From Shewanella electrodiphila (GTDB taxonomy: Bacteria; Pseudomonadota; Gammaproteobacteria; Enterobacterales; Shewanellaceae): a stretch of DNA of 64,000 nucleotides. Location of the stretch: assembly GCF_023283985.1 (NCBI RefSeq), contig NZ_JAKIKU010000003.1, forward strand, positions 248,001-312,000, in the 5' to 3' direction. Positions 48,087-59,975 of this stretch are shown in pieces; position 1 is the first letter of the stretch, and each line of letters begins with the position of its first letter. Below the pieces are notes generated by a model that saw only the letters and a program-made list of their open reading frames with translations, did not search any database and was not told the origin of the DNA. Both the position numbers and the translations under genes were made by a program.

Positions 48087-49797
48087 CACTGTTCCCTTTG
48101 ATCGTATATTTACTGTCGTTAGGCTCTTTTTCATACTGACTTTTAGTACTAATACCAGTACTGTCACTGAACCACTGATGCGACAGTTGTTTAAATGCCG
48201 TTTCAGGGTAGTTAGCTTCAGTAATCGCCCTTACTACAGCAACACTGCGCACTGTTGTTGCTTTAACAGCATCGAGCACATGTTTATCAATCCCACCTAT
48301 TGCTACCGTTGGACAAACAGGTTTAAGCAAAGCAGCATAATGCGCTAACTTAGCCAGTCCTTGCGGTGCTGATGGCATCACTTTCGTAGTGGTAGGAAAA
48401 ATATGCCCGAGTGCGATATAAGACGGTTTTAATTGATGAGCTAATAAGATTTCAAAGATGCTGTGACTTGATAAACCCAGCGCAATACCAGCCTCTTTTA
48501 TCGAGTCCAGGTTAGCCAATTCAACATCCTCTTGGCCTAAATGAATTCCAAAAGCACCATGCTTTAGCGCTAATTGCCAATGGTCATTAATAAACACTTG
48601 CGCGTTATAGTCTCGCCCTAACGTTATTGCTTGTTGAATTTGTTGCTCAATATCCTTAAGTAGTAAATTGTCTGACTGCTTAATACGTAATTGAGCTGTG
48701 GTGCAGTTAGCCTTAAGCAGTGCTTCGAGCATCACGACATCATTTACGACAGGGTAAATTCCAATCTCTTGTGATAACTGGGGAAAACCATTGTCATAGC
48801 AACCACTTTGCGTGGTTGAAGTAAATAAATCATAGGGCTGGTGATCATAATAAAGGCTGATAGATGGGTATAAACTAATATCTTCAGGCCAGCCTGTTTT
48901 AGCAACTGGGCCCGTACCTTGGCCATATTGTACGCTGTTTATTAAGCCTTTTGACACATAAGCTTTGGCCATCACAATCGCATCATGCAGCACATAACCA
49001 TATGCCATAAAACAGGCAATAGCACTTGATAAAGTACAACCACTGCCATGATTATTATCAGTATCGATTCGTTGAGAAGTTAACCAAAACTGTTGGTATT
49101 GATGTGATCCACTGACACCATTAACCTGCTGACATACAAATAGATCACTAGCAGTTTCCCCTTGCCATGGTTCGGCATCACCACCTTTTGCAAGCACATT
49201 GCAACATAAGAGTTGATTTAACGCTGTTGCAGCTTGATGAAAACCGACTTTAGAGTGGGGATTGGCTATGTTAGCTAAACCTTCTAGCCTAAATAACTCT
49301 GCAGCATTAGGTGTCACTAACGTCATCAGCCCTTTAAAAGGGCTAAAATCTAATTCGTCAGTTTGATTTAAACCATCACCACAGCTGGCCACCATGACAG
49401 GATCAACAATCACCGGCACAGTCTGATTTGCGATATTTCGCTGTCTAAAAGCATTTAGCCAGCAAGCAATTGCATTTAATTGCTGCTGATTAGCAATCAG
49501 TCCAATTTTGATTGCTGCAGGTTGTAAATCGTCATAGAGCGCCGTCAATTGTGCTTCTAGCATCGCCTCTGAAACGGGTTCGACTAAATTAACTGCAACT
49601 GAGTTTTGCGCAGTAATAGTGGTAATGACACTGCAACCAAAACAACCTAAATCGTTTATGGTTGCTAAGTCAGTTTGAATACCCGCGCCGCCGCCACTGT
49701 CTGAACCTGCTATGGTCCAGACGATAGGCTTAGTTTGCAATTGCCCAGCTTGCACGGGCTTAGCTTGCACTTTTTTAAGGTCGTATGGCCTTTGCAT
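48076..49797 (-). CDS. thiDE: Bifunctional hydroxymethylpyrimidine-phosphate kinase / thiamin-phosphate synthase (ThiD-ThiE fusion)
   Basis: 573 residues. The N-terminal half (about 28-290) is ThiD: IAGSDSGGGAGIQTDLAT and the end motif NNHGSGCTLSSAIA. The C-terminal half (about 350-555) is ThiE: QVFINDHWQLALKHGAFGIHLGQEDV and ALGHIFPTTTK, with VAIGGI near the end. The fused enzyme phosphorylates HMP-P and then joins HMP-PP to thiazole phosphate, giving thiamin monophosphate. It lies between thiC and thiF, with three bases separating it from thiC. Both halves look complete. Confidence 0.94.
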   Translation of the reverse strand: MQRPYDLKKVQAKPVQAGQLQTKPIVWTIAGSDSGGGAGIQTDLATINDLGCFGCSVITTITAQNSVAVNLVEPVSEAMLEAQLTALYDDLQPAAIKIGLIANQQQLNAIACWLNAFRQRNIANQTVPVIVDPVMVASCGDGLNQTDELDFSPFKGLMTLVTPNAAELFRLEGLANIANPHSKVGFHQAATALNQLLCCNVLAKGGDAEPWQGETASDLFVCQQVNGVSGSHQYQQFWLTSQRIDTDNNHGSGCTLSSAIACFMAYGYVLHDAIVMAKAYVSKGLINSVQYGQGTGPVAKTGWPEDISLYPSISLYYDHQPYDLFTSTTQSGCYDNGFPQLSQEIGIYPVVNDVVMLEALLKANCTTAQLRIKQSDNLLLKDIEQQIQQAITLGRDYNAQVFINDHWQLALKHGAFGIHLGQEDVELANLDSIKEAGIALGLSSHSIFEILLAHQLKPSYIALGHIFPTTTKVMPSAPQGLAKLAHYAALLKPVCPTVAIGGIDKHVLDAVKATTVRSVAVVRAITEANYPETAFKQLSHQWFSDSTGISTKSQYEKEPNDSKYTIKGNSDDE

Positions 49798-49799
49798 GC

Positions 49800-51923
<2,124 letters not shown>

Positions 51924-52083
51924 TCATGTTTAAAAAACATCCATAAATTTTGGATACTCTTTTTGTATTTTTGGTCATTCTAAAGGTAAAGAACAATCAA
52001 AATCACACTATATGTTTCAACATCAATTTCAACGTTTGCTGAATTAAATTGAACATAAACAATAAGAAGAAATAGCAAATTAA

Positions 52084-52178
52084 CTGCTTGTTTCCTTCGC
52101 AGGTTTTAACCTGATCAGGTTCAACGGATCCCGAATAAACGGTCTCAGCCATAAGGCACTCCGACAAGATGCAAGCAG
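52084..52178 (-). promoter_or_regulatory. TPP (THI-box) riboswitch of the thi operon
   Basis: On the minus strand the element has the conserved CTGAGA (complement of 52143-52148), TTGAACCTGATCAGGTT and GCGAAGGAA segments of the thiamin-pyrophosphate aptamer. An extended P1 helix pairs CTGCTTG (complement of 52172-52178) with CAAGCAG (complement of 52084-52090). It should reduce thiC expression when TPP is abundant; about 250 bases of leader separate it from the thiC start. Confidence 0.93.
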
Positions 52179-52378
52179 TATACTCAGCTAATGAAATAAA
52201 ATACAAGTGAAATAAAGTCAGGCAAACACAAGAGTTAATCAAATTAATTCGTATGACAAATAATTGATATTAAATAGAAATAATAATTTTGTATAATAAA
52301 GTTAATATATTAAGTGAATTATTATTAAGAGAAAAAGCAATGATTGGTTTCAAAAATGGATAAATAGTCAGCAAATGT

Positions 52379-53704
52379 TTAAGGTAATTGCACTTTAGAT
52401 AATCTATTTTGAATTGCCTTCCCCAAGGCTTTCTTCATTTTTGCACTATCACAGGGCTCAGCAAAACCTAGACCTTCTGCATGAGGATTAATTTGTGTAG
52501 GTAATGGCACAATACGATAGCATGTCTCCCCATGTTTCATAATTCTATTGGGGTCTAATCTATGGTCAAGTGTGGTTGCTTGTCGCTTGTCTTCAATCTC
52601 AATAATTTCAATATCAAACATCTCAGGCGTGAGCTCGCTTAAACTTGCCCCACTCTTTGAGGTCGCTAAATGAGCTTGCTGTGAAATTAAAGTATTAAGC
52701 GCTTGCTGATTTAAGTTTTTCAGTACTTGATGCTTAACTGCATTTGTTCCTGTAAATAAGTGTTGATTTAATTTTGTGTCTTTAAACAAATGAGAGCTTA
52801 CATCATCATCCTTTTCTTGCTGTAAATACATGCTGTCTACATTTGCCCAATTAAAATCTTCTTTTACCTCAACAATCGCACTGATTTTATTGATTTTTTC
52901 AACTTCAATTAATTGGTTATCAGATGAATTCATTTCAGGTAAATTAACAGTATTGATTTTAGTTTCTACACTTGTTGCATCATCAACTCGTTCCTCTATG
53001 ACTTCCTCTTTGACTGCATCTTGTATTGTAATGGCGTTATCTTGTGGTTCAGTAGCTGTGTGATCAATTTGGGTTTCATTCACGTCTGAGGCTGACGTAT
53101 CTTGATTGATTAGGCTGTCTAACTGCTCAGCAGTAATAAAATAAGCATTGATCTCTTTCGTTTCAGTTTGATTTTCTTGTTTCGAGGTGGCAATTTCTAC
53201 GAAAATGTTGACTGTCTGTCCAGCAAGAACCAGCAATATAACAAAAGCTAAAATATGAGCAATTGCTACCATAAACACGGTTGGAGTTAACGATTTCCTT
53301 ATCGTTTTAAATTTAGAAACGGTACCAATATCTTTTGCGGATGAATAATTTGAACGAGTTATTTTACTATCTAATTTAAAAGATTCATCAAGTTGAAATG
53401 GCTCATCAAAACTTAATGATTCGTTGCGGTTTTGGCTTGCTAAGGCTAAAGACAAGTTTAATTCAGAAAGCTCAATGTTATCGCTATCATTTACATATTG
53501 AGAAACGGCATCGCTAGCAATAATATGACTTTGAATATCTTCTGAACAAGATTGATTGAAATTTGTAGATTCGCTTAGGTTAATCTCTTCATTAAAATTT
53601 GCATGGGGCGAGTTTTGTTTTGATGAAGCACTATCCTTTACAGCAGCTAACGACGAAGTAGATAGCTCTTTTGTTAAAAGTTTAGGTTCATGCTTGTGGG
53701 TCAT
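52379..53704 (-). CDS. Membrane-anchored protein of unknown function
   Basis: 441 residues, no family recognised. An acidic, Ser/Asn-rich cytoplasmic part (about 1-125) is followed by a basic stretch (KFKTIRKSL), one membrane helix (about 142-162; VFMVAIAHILAFVILLVLAG) and an acidic, low-complexity periplasmic region to about 380. The last 65 residues are ordered, with two cysteines (GETCYRIVPLPTQ and FAEPCDSAKMKKALG) that could form a disulfide. That end could be the functional domain. The shape resembles TonB-like or cell-envelope linker proteins. It is a single gene with an AGGATG ribosome-binding site, upstream of and divergent from the hemolysin III-like gene. Confidence 0.75.
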   Translation of the reverse strand: MTHKHEPKLLTKELSTSSLAAVKDSASSKQNSPHANFNEEINLSESTNFNQSCSEDIQSHIIASDAVSQYVNDSDNIELSELNLSLALASQNRNESLSFDEPFQLDESFKLDSKITRSNYSSAKDIGTVSKFKTIRKSLTPTVFMVAIAHILAFVILLVLAGQTVNIFVEIATSKQENQTETKEINAYFITAEQLDSLINQDTSASDVNETQIDHTATEPQDNAITIQDAVKEEVIEERVDDATSVETKINTVNLPEMNSSDNQLIEVEKINKISAIVEVKEDFNWANVDSMYLQQEKDDDVSSHLFKDTKLNQHLFTGTNAVKHQVLKNLNQQALNTLISQQAHLATSKSGASLSELTPEMFDIEIIEIEDKRQATTLDHRLDPNRIMKHGETCYRIVPLPTQINPHAEGLGFAEPCDSAKMKKALGKAIQNRLSKVQLP

Positions 53705-54132
53705 TTAGCGCATCCTATCGCCTTGGTGATTATAAAACGCTATAACGCTTTATCGCATATAGTGTAAAAAAGTTAGTGTTAAAAAATGTCCGTGTTAACA
53801 CGATTTATCAAGCGATTAATAAAGCATTGGTTTGATTGTCTAGTCTTGGTCAACCTAAACTCTGCTTACAGCTGCTGTCTCTAAAGGCTAATGCTACAGG
53901 CATCCACTACAAGTATTCACTACTGTTTTAATCGCTGAATATTATCTGATACTCAATCTTTAAATTAGTTCAATAAAGCATCGAGAAGACCATAAAACAC
54001 ATAATACTTTGTTAACAAACTGAAATAATACACTTTTAAATTTAGCTTACACATGTACGCTAAAAATCTAGTGTTTTACAATTTAAGCTGTTACTCTAAT
54101 TTTCCAATTAGTTTATTAAGTTGTATACCAAG
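53705..54132. other. Divergent intergenic region, 428 bases
   Basis: AT-rich gap between two genes transcribed away from each other. Apart from the ribosome-binding site of the membrane-anchored protein (AGGATG near 53710-53717) I recognise no promoter or operator and no small gene. Confidence 0.5.
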
Positions 54133-54813
54133 ATGTCTCTTGAGTTAAATGTGGCTCCCAAAATTGAAACTAACTCATGTTCTCAGTCTGACTATTGTGC
54201 GACTGAAGAGCTAGCAAACAGTGTCACCCATGGAATAGGTGTGTTAGCAGGCCTCGTCGCCATGGTGGCAATGTTAGTTAAAGGATCGACACATTTAAAT
54301 ACCACTGAGATGTTTGGTATCGGAATTTACGGTCTCAGTATCGTTTTACTATTTCTAGCATCAACTTTATACCATTCAAGCAAATCACAACTTTGGCGAA
54401 AACGTTTTAAAATGGCTGATCATTGTGCCATTTATACATTAATTGCCGGCACTTACACTCCCCTTATGCTGATTAGCTTAGACGGGGAACAAGCAAATAT
54501 TGTTTTGGCTGCTATTTGGATACTTGCACTGGGCGGCATCATATTCAAAACACTTTTTATCGGCCGCTTCAAAGCCTTTAGTGTCATCCTATATCTCGTT
54601 ATGGGCTGGTTATGCGTTACGGTTATGAATGATCTCATCAAAGGTATGACAGATTTAGGTTTTAATCTGCTATTAGCAGGCGGAGCCTTTTACAGCATAG
54701 GTGTCATTTTCTACATTAATAAGCGCATTCCGTATAACCACGCTATATGGCATTTGTTTGTACTCGCTGGCGCATTGTCACACTTTTTGTGTATCTATTT
54801 AGCCGTGATTTAA
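54133..54813 (+). CDS. Hemolysin III / TrhA (YqfA-type) family membrane protein
   Basis: 226 residues with seven predicted helices. The signature HGIGVLAGL (about 34-42) and the DHCAIYTLIAGTYTPL segment (about 95-110) carry the conserved histidine and aspartate residues of the PAQR/hemolysin III superfamily, and HAIWHLFVLAGALSHF closes it. Bacterial members affect membrane lipid homeostasis, and lysis is not their normal function. I start at the ATG at 54133; an in-frame TTG at 54121 is also possible. Neither has a good ribosome-binding site. Confidence 0.88.
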   Translation: MSLELNVAPKIETNSCSQSDYCATEELANSVTHGIGVLAGLVAMVAMLVKGSTHLNTTEMFGIGIYGLSIVLLFLASTLYHSSKSQLWRKRFKMADHCAIYTLIAGTYTPLMLISLDGEQANIVLAAIWILALGGIIFKTLFIGRFKAFSVILYLVMGWLCVTVMNDLIKGMTDLGFNLLLAGGAFYSIGVIFYINKRIPYNHAIWHLFVLAGALSHFLCIYLAVI

Positions 54814-54909
54814 ATGCTCTGTTCAAATAAAACGTCACTTTAACTTTGCAAAGATTCCTATCAAGCAACTGATAGATTATGCTGTTGTTTTTGCTGTGAT
54901 GATTATTGA

Positions 54910-55254
54910 ATGAATCCGCTTTCGCCAAAACAAAAAATCTGGTTTATCGTCAACATGATCCCTGAAGGAAATGTACTTGCCTATGGCAAAGTTGCAGATT
55001 TAGCAGGACTTCCTGGTCGTGCTCGTTATGTATCTCGAGCACTACAAGAAGCACCACCACATTTAAACTTAGCTTGGCATAGAGTTATCAATAGCCAAGG
55101 TAAAATATCTTTTAAACTCAACACGATTAATTTCCAAAACCAACAAGAGCGACTAAGATCAGAAGGAATTGAAGTGAACAAAGGCAAAATTTCACTGTCA
55201 AAATTTGAATGGAAACCCGATATGGCGACATTGGTTTTATCGTTACCTTTTTAA
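54910..55254 (+). CDS. Alkyltransferase-like protein (ATL, YbaZ-type)
   Basis: 114 residues matching the DNA-binding domain of O6-alkylguanine-DNA alkyltransferase: VLAYGKVADLAGLPGRARYVSRAL. The active-site PCHRV is replaced by AWHRV, so the acceptor cysteine is a tryptophan. Such ATL proteins bind alkylated guanine and flip it out without repairing it, handing the lesion to nucleotide excision repair. UvrB, at the left edge of this window, belongs to that pathway. Confidence 0.9.
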   Translation: MNPLSPKQKIWFIVNMIPEGNVLAYGKVADLAGLPGRARYVSRALQEAPPHLNLAWHRVINSQGKISFKLNTINFQNQQERLRSEGIEVNKGKISLSKFEWKPDMATLVLSLPF

Positions 55255-55275
55255 CTCTCTTACGTAGGTACTGCT

Positions 55276-56157
55276 TTGGTTAAATTATTATCCGATTTCT
55301 CGAATATTACTACGACAAATAACACTTCATTAACTGCAGTAGTAATGGCAGCCCTATTGCTGCAGCCTTTTTCACCCGTTAATGCCGAAACATCCCCTGT
55401 CACCACAGCACAACAATCAGATAAACACACACAGAATATTGCCACAGACGCAGAAATAGAACATTCATCTGACTACCTCAATCCCCTTGCTGCTCACAAT
55501 GCTGAATATAATGTTTACTATGGCAGTATTCATTTAGGCAAGGCTCGTTATCAACTGCCAGCCTCAGATAATGGTTACTATCAATATCGTTTCGATAGCG
55601 ATGTCAGTTTATTGATGTTGTCTGATGTGCGTAATATTAGCAGCGAGTTTCAATTAGTTGAGGGTAAATTAAAACCTATCCGCTACATGAGCAAACGCTC
55701 AGGAACCGGTAGCGACTATAGTGAACAAACGGTATTCGCTGAAGGGCAAGGTGTTATTCATACTATATATAAAGACGAGCGCGAAAAGTTAACATTCGAA
55801 AACAACATTCTCGATCCATTAATGGTGCAACTGCAATTTAGGATGGATATGTACAATCCTCCAGAAAAATTGCACTACACCATGGTCAAAGAAAAAGAGT
55901 TAGATGATTACGAATTTAAGATTGTTGGTAAAGAATTAATGACACTTGAAAGTGGCTCATACGACACCATTAAAATTGAAGTCGTCAGAACCAGCAAAAA
56001 ACGTCAGACATTTTTTTGGATGGCACCTGATTTAGGCTACTTACCAATAAGGTTAAGCCATTTCTCAAAAGGCAGTAAACAGCTCGATATACAAATAGAT
56101 AATTATCAATTTTTAGAGCCTATAGAAAACGAAACACTTGTACCTTTTACTAAATAG
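55276..56157 (+). CDS. DUF3108 periplasmic protein
   Basis: 293 residues from a TTG at 55276, preceded by TAGGTA. The N-terminus contains a hydrophobic segment (SLTAVVMAALLLQPFSPVNA) that should act as signal peptide. From about residue 70 it reads AEYNVYYGSIHLGKARYQL, with YMSKRSGTGSDYSEQT and GYLPIRLSHFSKGSKQLDIQ further on, the DUF3108 pattern. Members are small beta-rich envelope proteins of unknown function. It lies 21 bases after the ATL gene and may be co-transcribed; a bidirectional terminator follows. Confidence 0.82.
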   Translation: MVKLLSDFSNITTTNNTSLTAVVMAALLLQPFSPVNAETSPVTTAQQSDKHTQNIATDAEIEHSSDYLNPLAAHNAEYNVYYGSIHLGKARYQLPASDNGYYQYRFDSDVSLLMLSDVRNISSEFQLVEGKLKPIRYMSKRSGTGSDYSEQTVFAEGQGVIHTIYKDEREKLTFENNILDPLMVQLQFRMDMYNPPEKLHYTMVKEKELDDYEFKIVGKELMTLESGSYDTIKIEVVRTSKKRQTFFWMAPDLGYLPIRLSHFSKGSKQLDIQIDNYQFLEPIENETLVPFTK

Positions 56158-56282
56158 ACTATAAAGCAGGTGTTTGAAACACCCCATATAATAGTAAGGT
56201 TTTTTTCAGACGTTCTGGTACTAATATTTGTAGATTTAAATCTACATTTGCTCAATGTCCAAGTAATTAAGTTTTAACCAAA

Positions 56283-56317
56283 AAAAAGTGACAGTCGATT
56301 ATCGACTGTCACTTTTT
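56283..56317. terminator. Bidirectional terminator between the DUF3108 gene and yafJ-like gene
   Basis: AAAAAGTGACAGTCGA (56283-56298) pairs perfectly with TCGACTGTCACTTTTT (56302-56317) over a 3-base loop, a 16-bp stem between converging genes. Confidence 0.95.
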
Positions 56318-56370
56318 ATTATCACAAAGATATTTCTTCTATCACAAAGAGTTCAAGATAATATCTACAA

Positions 56371-57150
56371 TTAGTTGCAGGCCTGAAGCTCACCTTGTCT
56401 GAATAGCTTCCATTCACCCGGTTTTAAAATATGCCACTCTTCATCTTTAGTTAGTGGTCTAGTCGCAATTACAGTGACCACATCGTTCGGTGTGGTTTCT
56501 TTATCAAAATCAATAACCACATCGGTATCAATTAACTTTGCTTTGCCAAAAGGTGCACGGCGGGTGATGTAACATAAGTTATTACTGCAATAGGTCATTA
56601 AATCGATCCCATCACTCAAAATCATATTAAACACACCAAGGGCTCTTACTTCGTCGGCTAACCCAGCTATGAATGTAAACACCTGATTCATATCTTCAGG
56701 TTGCTTAGGGCCAAATTCAACTAACACTTGTTCCATAATCCAACAAAATGCTAATTCACTATCTGTATCGCCAACCGGTTGAAAACGATTAACAACAAAC
56801 TTTTCTTGATAATCAGATAACTGACCATTGTGAGCATATGTCCAATACTTACCCCATAATTCACGGGTAAAAGGATGGGTATTTTCAAGTGACACACAAC
56901 CACGATTAGCCTGACGAATATGGCTAACCACTATCTCACTTTTGATAGGGTAAGATTTAATCAATTTGGCAATATGTGATTCACTGCTTGGACAAGCATC
57001 TTTAAAAGTACGACTACCCTTGCCTTCATAGAAAGTAATTCCCCAGCCATCGACATGAGGACCAGTGACACCGCCTCTTTCAGCTAAGCCTGTGAAACTA
57101 AACACAATATCAGTTGGAACGTTAGCGCTCATCGCTAATAACTCACACAT
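56371..57150 (-). CDS. yafJ: Class II glutamine amidotransferase, YafJ-like
   Basis: 259 residues. The N-terminal Cys2 (MCELLAMSAN) is the class II nucleophile after Met removal. HVDGWGITFYEG (about 32-43), VSHIRQANRG and the NTHPFTRELWGKYWTYAHNG stretch form the glutaminase pocket. The E. coli relative YafJ has been proposed as a deglycase or amidotransferase of unclear substrate. Single gene converging on the DUF3108 gene. Confidence 0.9.
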   Translation of the reverse strand: MCELLAMSANVPTDIVFSFTGLAERGGVTGPHVDGWGITFYEGKGSRTFKDACPSSESHIAKLIKSYPIKSEIVVSHIRQANRGCVSLENTHPFTRELWGKYWTYAHNGQLSDYQEKFVVNRFQPVGDTDSELAFCWIMEQVLVEFGPKQPEDMNQVFTFIAGLADEVRALGVFNMILSDGIDLMTYCSNNLCYITRRAPFGKAKLIDTDVVIDFDKETTPNDVVTVIATRPLTKDEEWHILKPGEWKLFRQGELQACN

Positions 57151-57251
57151 GGGGAAACGCCTTAAAAAGTTTTATAAGTCATAATTTTATCTAATAACTA
57201 TTGTACCTAGTGCAAAACATTTTTGGGATATTTTTATTGTAGAAAATATTT

Positions 57252-57265
57252 TAAACAATTGTTTG
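57252..57265. promoter_or_regulatory. Candidate PsrA site upstream of fadE
   Basis: TAAACAATTGTTTG fits the PsrA dyad (C/G)AAAC-N4-GTTT(G/C), with the left outer base mismatched. It lies eight bases before the predicted -35 box of fadE. PsrA is a fatty-acid-responsive repressor of fad genes in Shewanella and Pseudomonas. Confidence 0.45.
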
Positions 57266-57272
57266 AAAAAAC

Positions 57273-57301
57273 TTGTAATCGTGTGCAGTAAGGTTTAATT
57301 T
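57273..57301 (+). promoter_or_regulatory. Predicted fadE promoter
   Basis: TTGTAA (57273-57278) and TAATTT (57296-57301) are separated by 17 bases. The expected transcription start, near 57308, would fall at the edge of the FadR site. Confidence 0.4.
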
Positions 57302-57308
57302 TATGTGA

Positions 57309-57325
57309 TAGAGGTCTGACCACAA
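57309..57325. promoter_or_regulatory. Predicted FadR operator at fadE
   Basis: The 17-mer tagaGGTCTGACCacaa contains the core GGTCNGACC of the FadR consensus. It would overlap the transcription start of fadE, the position expected for repression that long-chain acyl-CoA relieves. Confidence 0.6.
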
Positions 57326-57393
57326 GTCACTTCTGTGAATAGGATCATTAATTTGTAAGTGCTCAATTTTTGAATGCTTTAAGGAGAAAGACA

Positions 57394-59841
57394 TTGACTA
57401 CCCTGACTTGGATCATCGCCATGATCGCAGTGCTCGGCGCAGCCACTTATATGCGAGTATCGCTACTCACGGCTACCATCGCCGCTGCAGTCGTCATGCT
57501 GATTAGCAGCGTATTAGATATTGTTGGTATCGTGGCATGGATTGTTTTTTTAGTCTTAGCACTACCGCTAAACGTAAAATCATTTCGCCAAAACTTCATT
57601 TCACGTCCATTGCTTAAAGTCTATCAGGGCATCATGCCTGAAATGTCTTCAACAGAAAAAGAAGCAATCGAAGCTGGAACCACATGGTGGGAAGCAGATT
57701 TATTTGCCGGTAACCCAAACTGGAATAAATTGCACAATTACCCTAAAGGGCGTTTGACTGCAGAAGAACAAGCCTTCCTAGACGGCCCTGTTGAAACTGT
57801 GTGTAAAATGGTTAACCAGCATCAAGTTTCTCATGAGTTAGCTGACTTACCCCAAGAAGTATGGCAATACCTGAAAGACGAAGGTTTCTTTGCCATGATC
57901 ATCAAGAAAAAATACGGTGGTCTTGAATATTCTGCTTACGCTCAATCACGTGTATTACAAAAACTTGCTGGTTTAAGTAGTGAACTTGCTTCAACAGTAG
58001 GTGTACCAAACTCGTTAGGCCCTGGTGAATTATTGCAGCACTACGGAACGCCAGAGCAACAAGACCACTACTTACCTCGCCTTGCAAAAGGTTTAGAAGT
58101 ACCTTGTTTTGCATTAACTAGCCCAGAAGCTGGTAGTGATGCAGGCGCCATTCCAGATTTTGGTGTGGTATGTAAAGGGGAATTTGAGGGCGAAGAAGTG
58201 TTAGGTATGAAACTAACATGGAACAAACGTTACATCACCCTAGCCCCTGTTGCTACTGTATTAGGTTTAGCATTTAAACTACGCGATCCAGATGGCTTAT
58301 TAGGTGATACTGAAGATTTAGGCATTACTTGTGCGCTTATCCCAACGGATATTCCAGGTGTTGAAACAGGTCGCCGTCACTTCCCACTGAACTGTATGTT
58401 CCAAAACGGTCCAACTCGCGGTAACGAAGTCTTTGTACCATTAAGCTTCATCATCGGTGGCCCAGAAATGGCTGGTCAAGGCTGGCGTATGCTGGTTGAA
58501 TGTTTATCGGTTGGTCGAGGTATTACTCTACCTTCAAATTCGGCTGGCGGCATTAAAACTGCAGCTCTCGCAACGGGTGCTTATGCACGTATTCGTCGTC
58601 AGTTTAAGCTTCCTATTGGTAAGTTAGAAGGCATCGAAGAGCCAATGGCACGTATCGGTGGTAATGCTTACCTTATGGACGCTGTAAGCTCTCTTACGAC
58701 TGTAGGGATTGGTTTAGGTGAAAAGCCATCGGTTATTTCTGCCATCGTTAAATACCATCTTACCGACAGAATGCAAAAGTGTGTTATCGATGCGATGGAT
58801 ATCCACGGTGGTAAAGGTGTTTGTCTTGGCCCGAATAACTATTTAGGTCGCGGCTACCAAGCAGCGCCAATTGCAATTACTGTTGAAGGTGCAAACATTC
58901 TTACCCGCTCGATGATCATTTACGGTCAAGGTGCGATTCGTTGTCATCCATATGTACTTGCTGAAATGGAATCCGCTTTTGATACCACATCAGGCAAAGG
59001 ACTAAGTAACTTTGATAGTGCCATTTTCGGTCATATCGGATTTGCCATGTCTAACTTTGTTAGAAGCTTCTGGATGGGTGTGACATCAAGTCATTTCTCT
59101 AAATCACCATATAGCGATAAAACAAAACGTTACTATCAGCAGATGAACCGTTTCAGTGCTAACTTAGCCTTATTGTCAGACTTGGCAATGGCCACTTTAG
59201 GCGGCAACTTAAAACGTAAAGAACGTATTTCAGCACGTTTAGGTGATTTATTAAGTCAGCTATACCTAGCATCAGCAACGCTTAAACGTTATGAAGACGA
59301 AGGTCGTTTAACTGAAGACTTACCATTAGTACAATGGGCGGTTGAAGATTCACTTTATAAGTTACAAACGTCATTAGATGACTTATTAGATAACTTCCCT
59401 ATGGGACTAGGTTTTGCACTACGTGCTGTTATCTTCCCGTTTGGTCGCCCTCTTAAGCGTCCTAGTGATGTACTGGACCATAAAGTATCAAAGATTATGC
59501 AAACTCCGTGTGCCAGCCGAGACCGCTTAGGTCAAGGCCAATTCTGGACGCCTTCAGAGCACAACGTAGTGGGTATTCAAGAACAAACCTTACTGGATAT
59601 TCTGGCTTCAGAGCCATTGTATGACAAGGTATGTAAAGCAGCAGGTAAACGTCTACCATTCATGTGGTTAGATAAAATTGCTGCAGAAGGTAAAGCACTT
59701 GGCGTGTTAAGCGATGCTGAAGTTGCATTACTCGAAAGAGCTGAAGTTGGGCGTTTGAAATCAATTAACGTTGATGATTTCGACTCAGAAGAACTAGAAG
59801 CAAAAACGGCAGCTGTTGCGAAACAAATACAAGCAGCGTAA
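57394..59841 (+). CDS. fadE: Acyl-CoA dehydrogenase FadE
   Basis: 815 residues from a TTG at 57394, which has AAGGAG seven bases upstream; an earlier TTG (57370) precedes that site and is unlikely. The length equals the 814 of E. coli FadE. Two N-terminal hydrophobic segments (about 1-50) are followed by the acyl-CoA dehydrogenase fold: [11 protein letters not shown] (about 253-263), the flavin-binding WNKRYIT, and [20 protein letters not shown] (about 505-524). FadE does the first step of beta-oxidation. Predicted FadR and PsrA sites upstream fit fatty-acid control. A terminator follows. Confidence 0.96.
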   Translation: MTTLTWIIAMIAVLGAATYMRVSLLTATIAAAVVMLISSVLDIVGIVAWIVFLVLALPLNVKSFRQNFISRPLLKVYQGIMPEMSSTEKEAIEAGTTWWEADLFAGNPNWNKLHNYPKGRLTAEEQAFLDGPVETVCKMVNQHQVSHELADLPQEVWQYLKDEGFFAMIIKKKYGGLEYSAYAQSRVLQKLAGLSSELASTVGVPNSLGPGELLQHYGTPEQQDHYLPRLAKGLEVPCFALTSPEAGSDAGAIPDFGVVCKGEFEGEEVLGMKLTWNKRYITLAPVATVLGLAFKLRDPDGLLGDTEDLGITCALIPTDIPGVETGRRHFPLNCMFQNGPTRGNEVFVPLSFIIGGPEMAGQGWRMLVECLSVGRGITLPSNSAGGIKTAALATGAYARIRRQFKLPIGKLEGIEEPMARIGGNAYLMDAVSSLTTVGIGLGEKPSVISAIVKYHLTDRMQKCVIDAMDIHGGKGVCLGPNNYLGRGYQAAPIAITVEGANILTRSMIIYGQGAIRCHPYVLAEMESAFDTTSGKGLSNFDSAIFGHIGFAMSNFVRSFWMGVTSSHFSKSPYSDKTKRYYQQMNRFSANLALLSDLAMATLGGNLKRKERISARLGDLLSQLYLASATLKRYEDEGRLTEDLPLVQWAVEDSLYKLQTSLDDLLDNFPMGLGFALRAVIFPFGRPLKRPSDVLDHKVSKIMQTPCASRDRLGQGQFWTPSEHNVVGIQEQTLLDILASEPLYDKVCKAAGKRLPFMWLDKIAAEGKALGVLSDAEVALLERAEVGRLKSINVDDFDSEELEAKTAAVAKQIQAA

Positions 59842-59861
59842 CGTTTTAGTCTATTAAAGCC

Positions 59862-59890
59862 AAAGGGAAAGCATCTGCTTTCCCTTTTTT
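59862..59890 (+). terminator. Terminator after fadE
   Basis: AAAGGGAAAGC (59862-59872) pairs with GCTTTCCCTTT (59877-59887) over loop ATCT and is followed by T residues; 21 bases after the fadE stop. Confidence 0.9.
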
Positions 59891-59975
59891 ATGCCTCTAA
59901 TTCAAGTGACAATAGCGCAACTGCCAACATAACTTAAGTCATCTTTTCATTATTTAGTTGGTCAAATACCCAACC

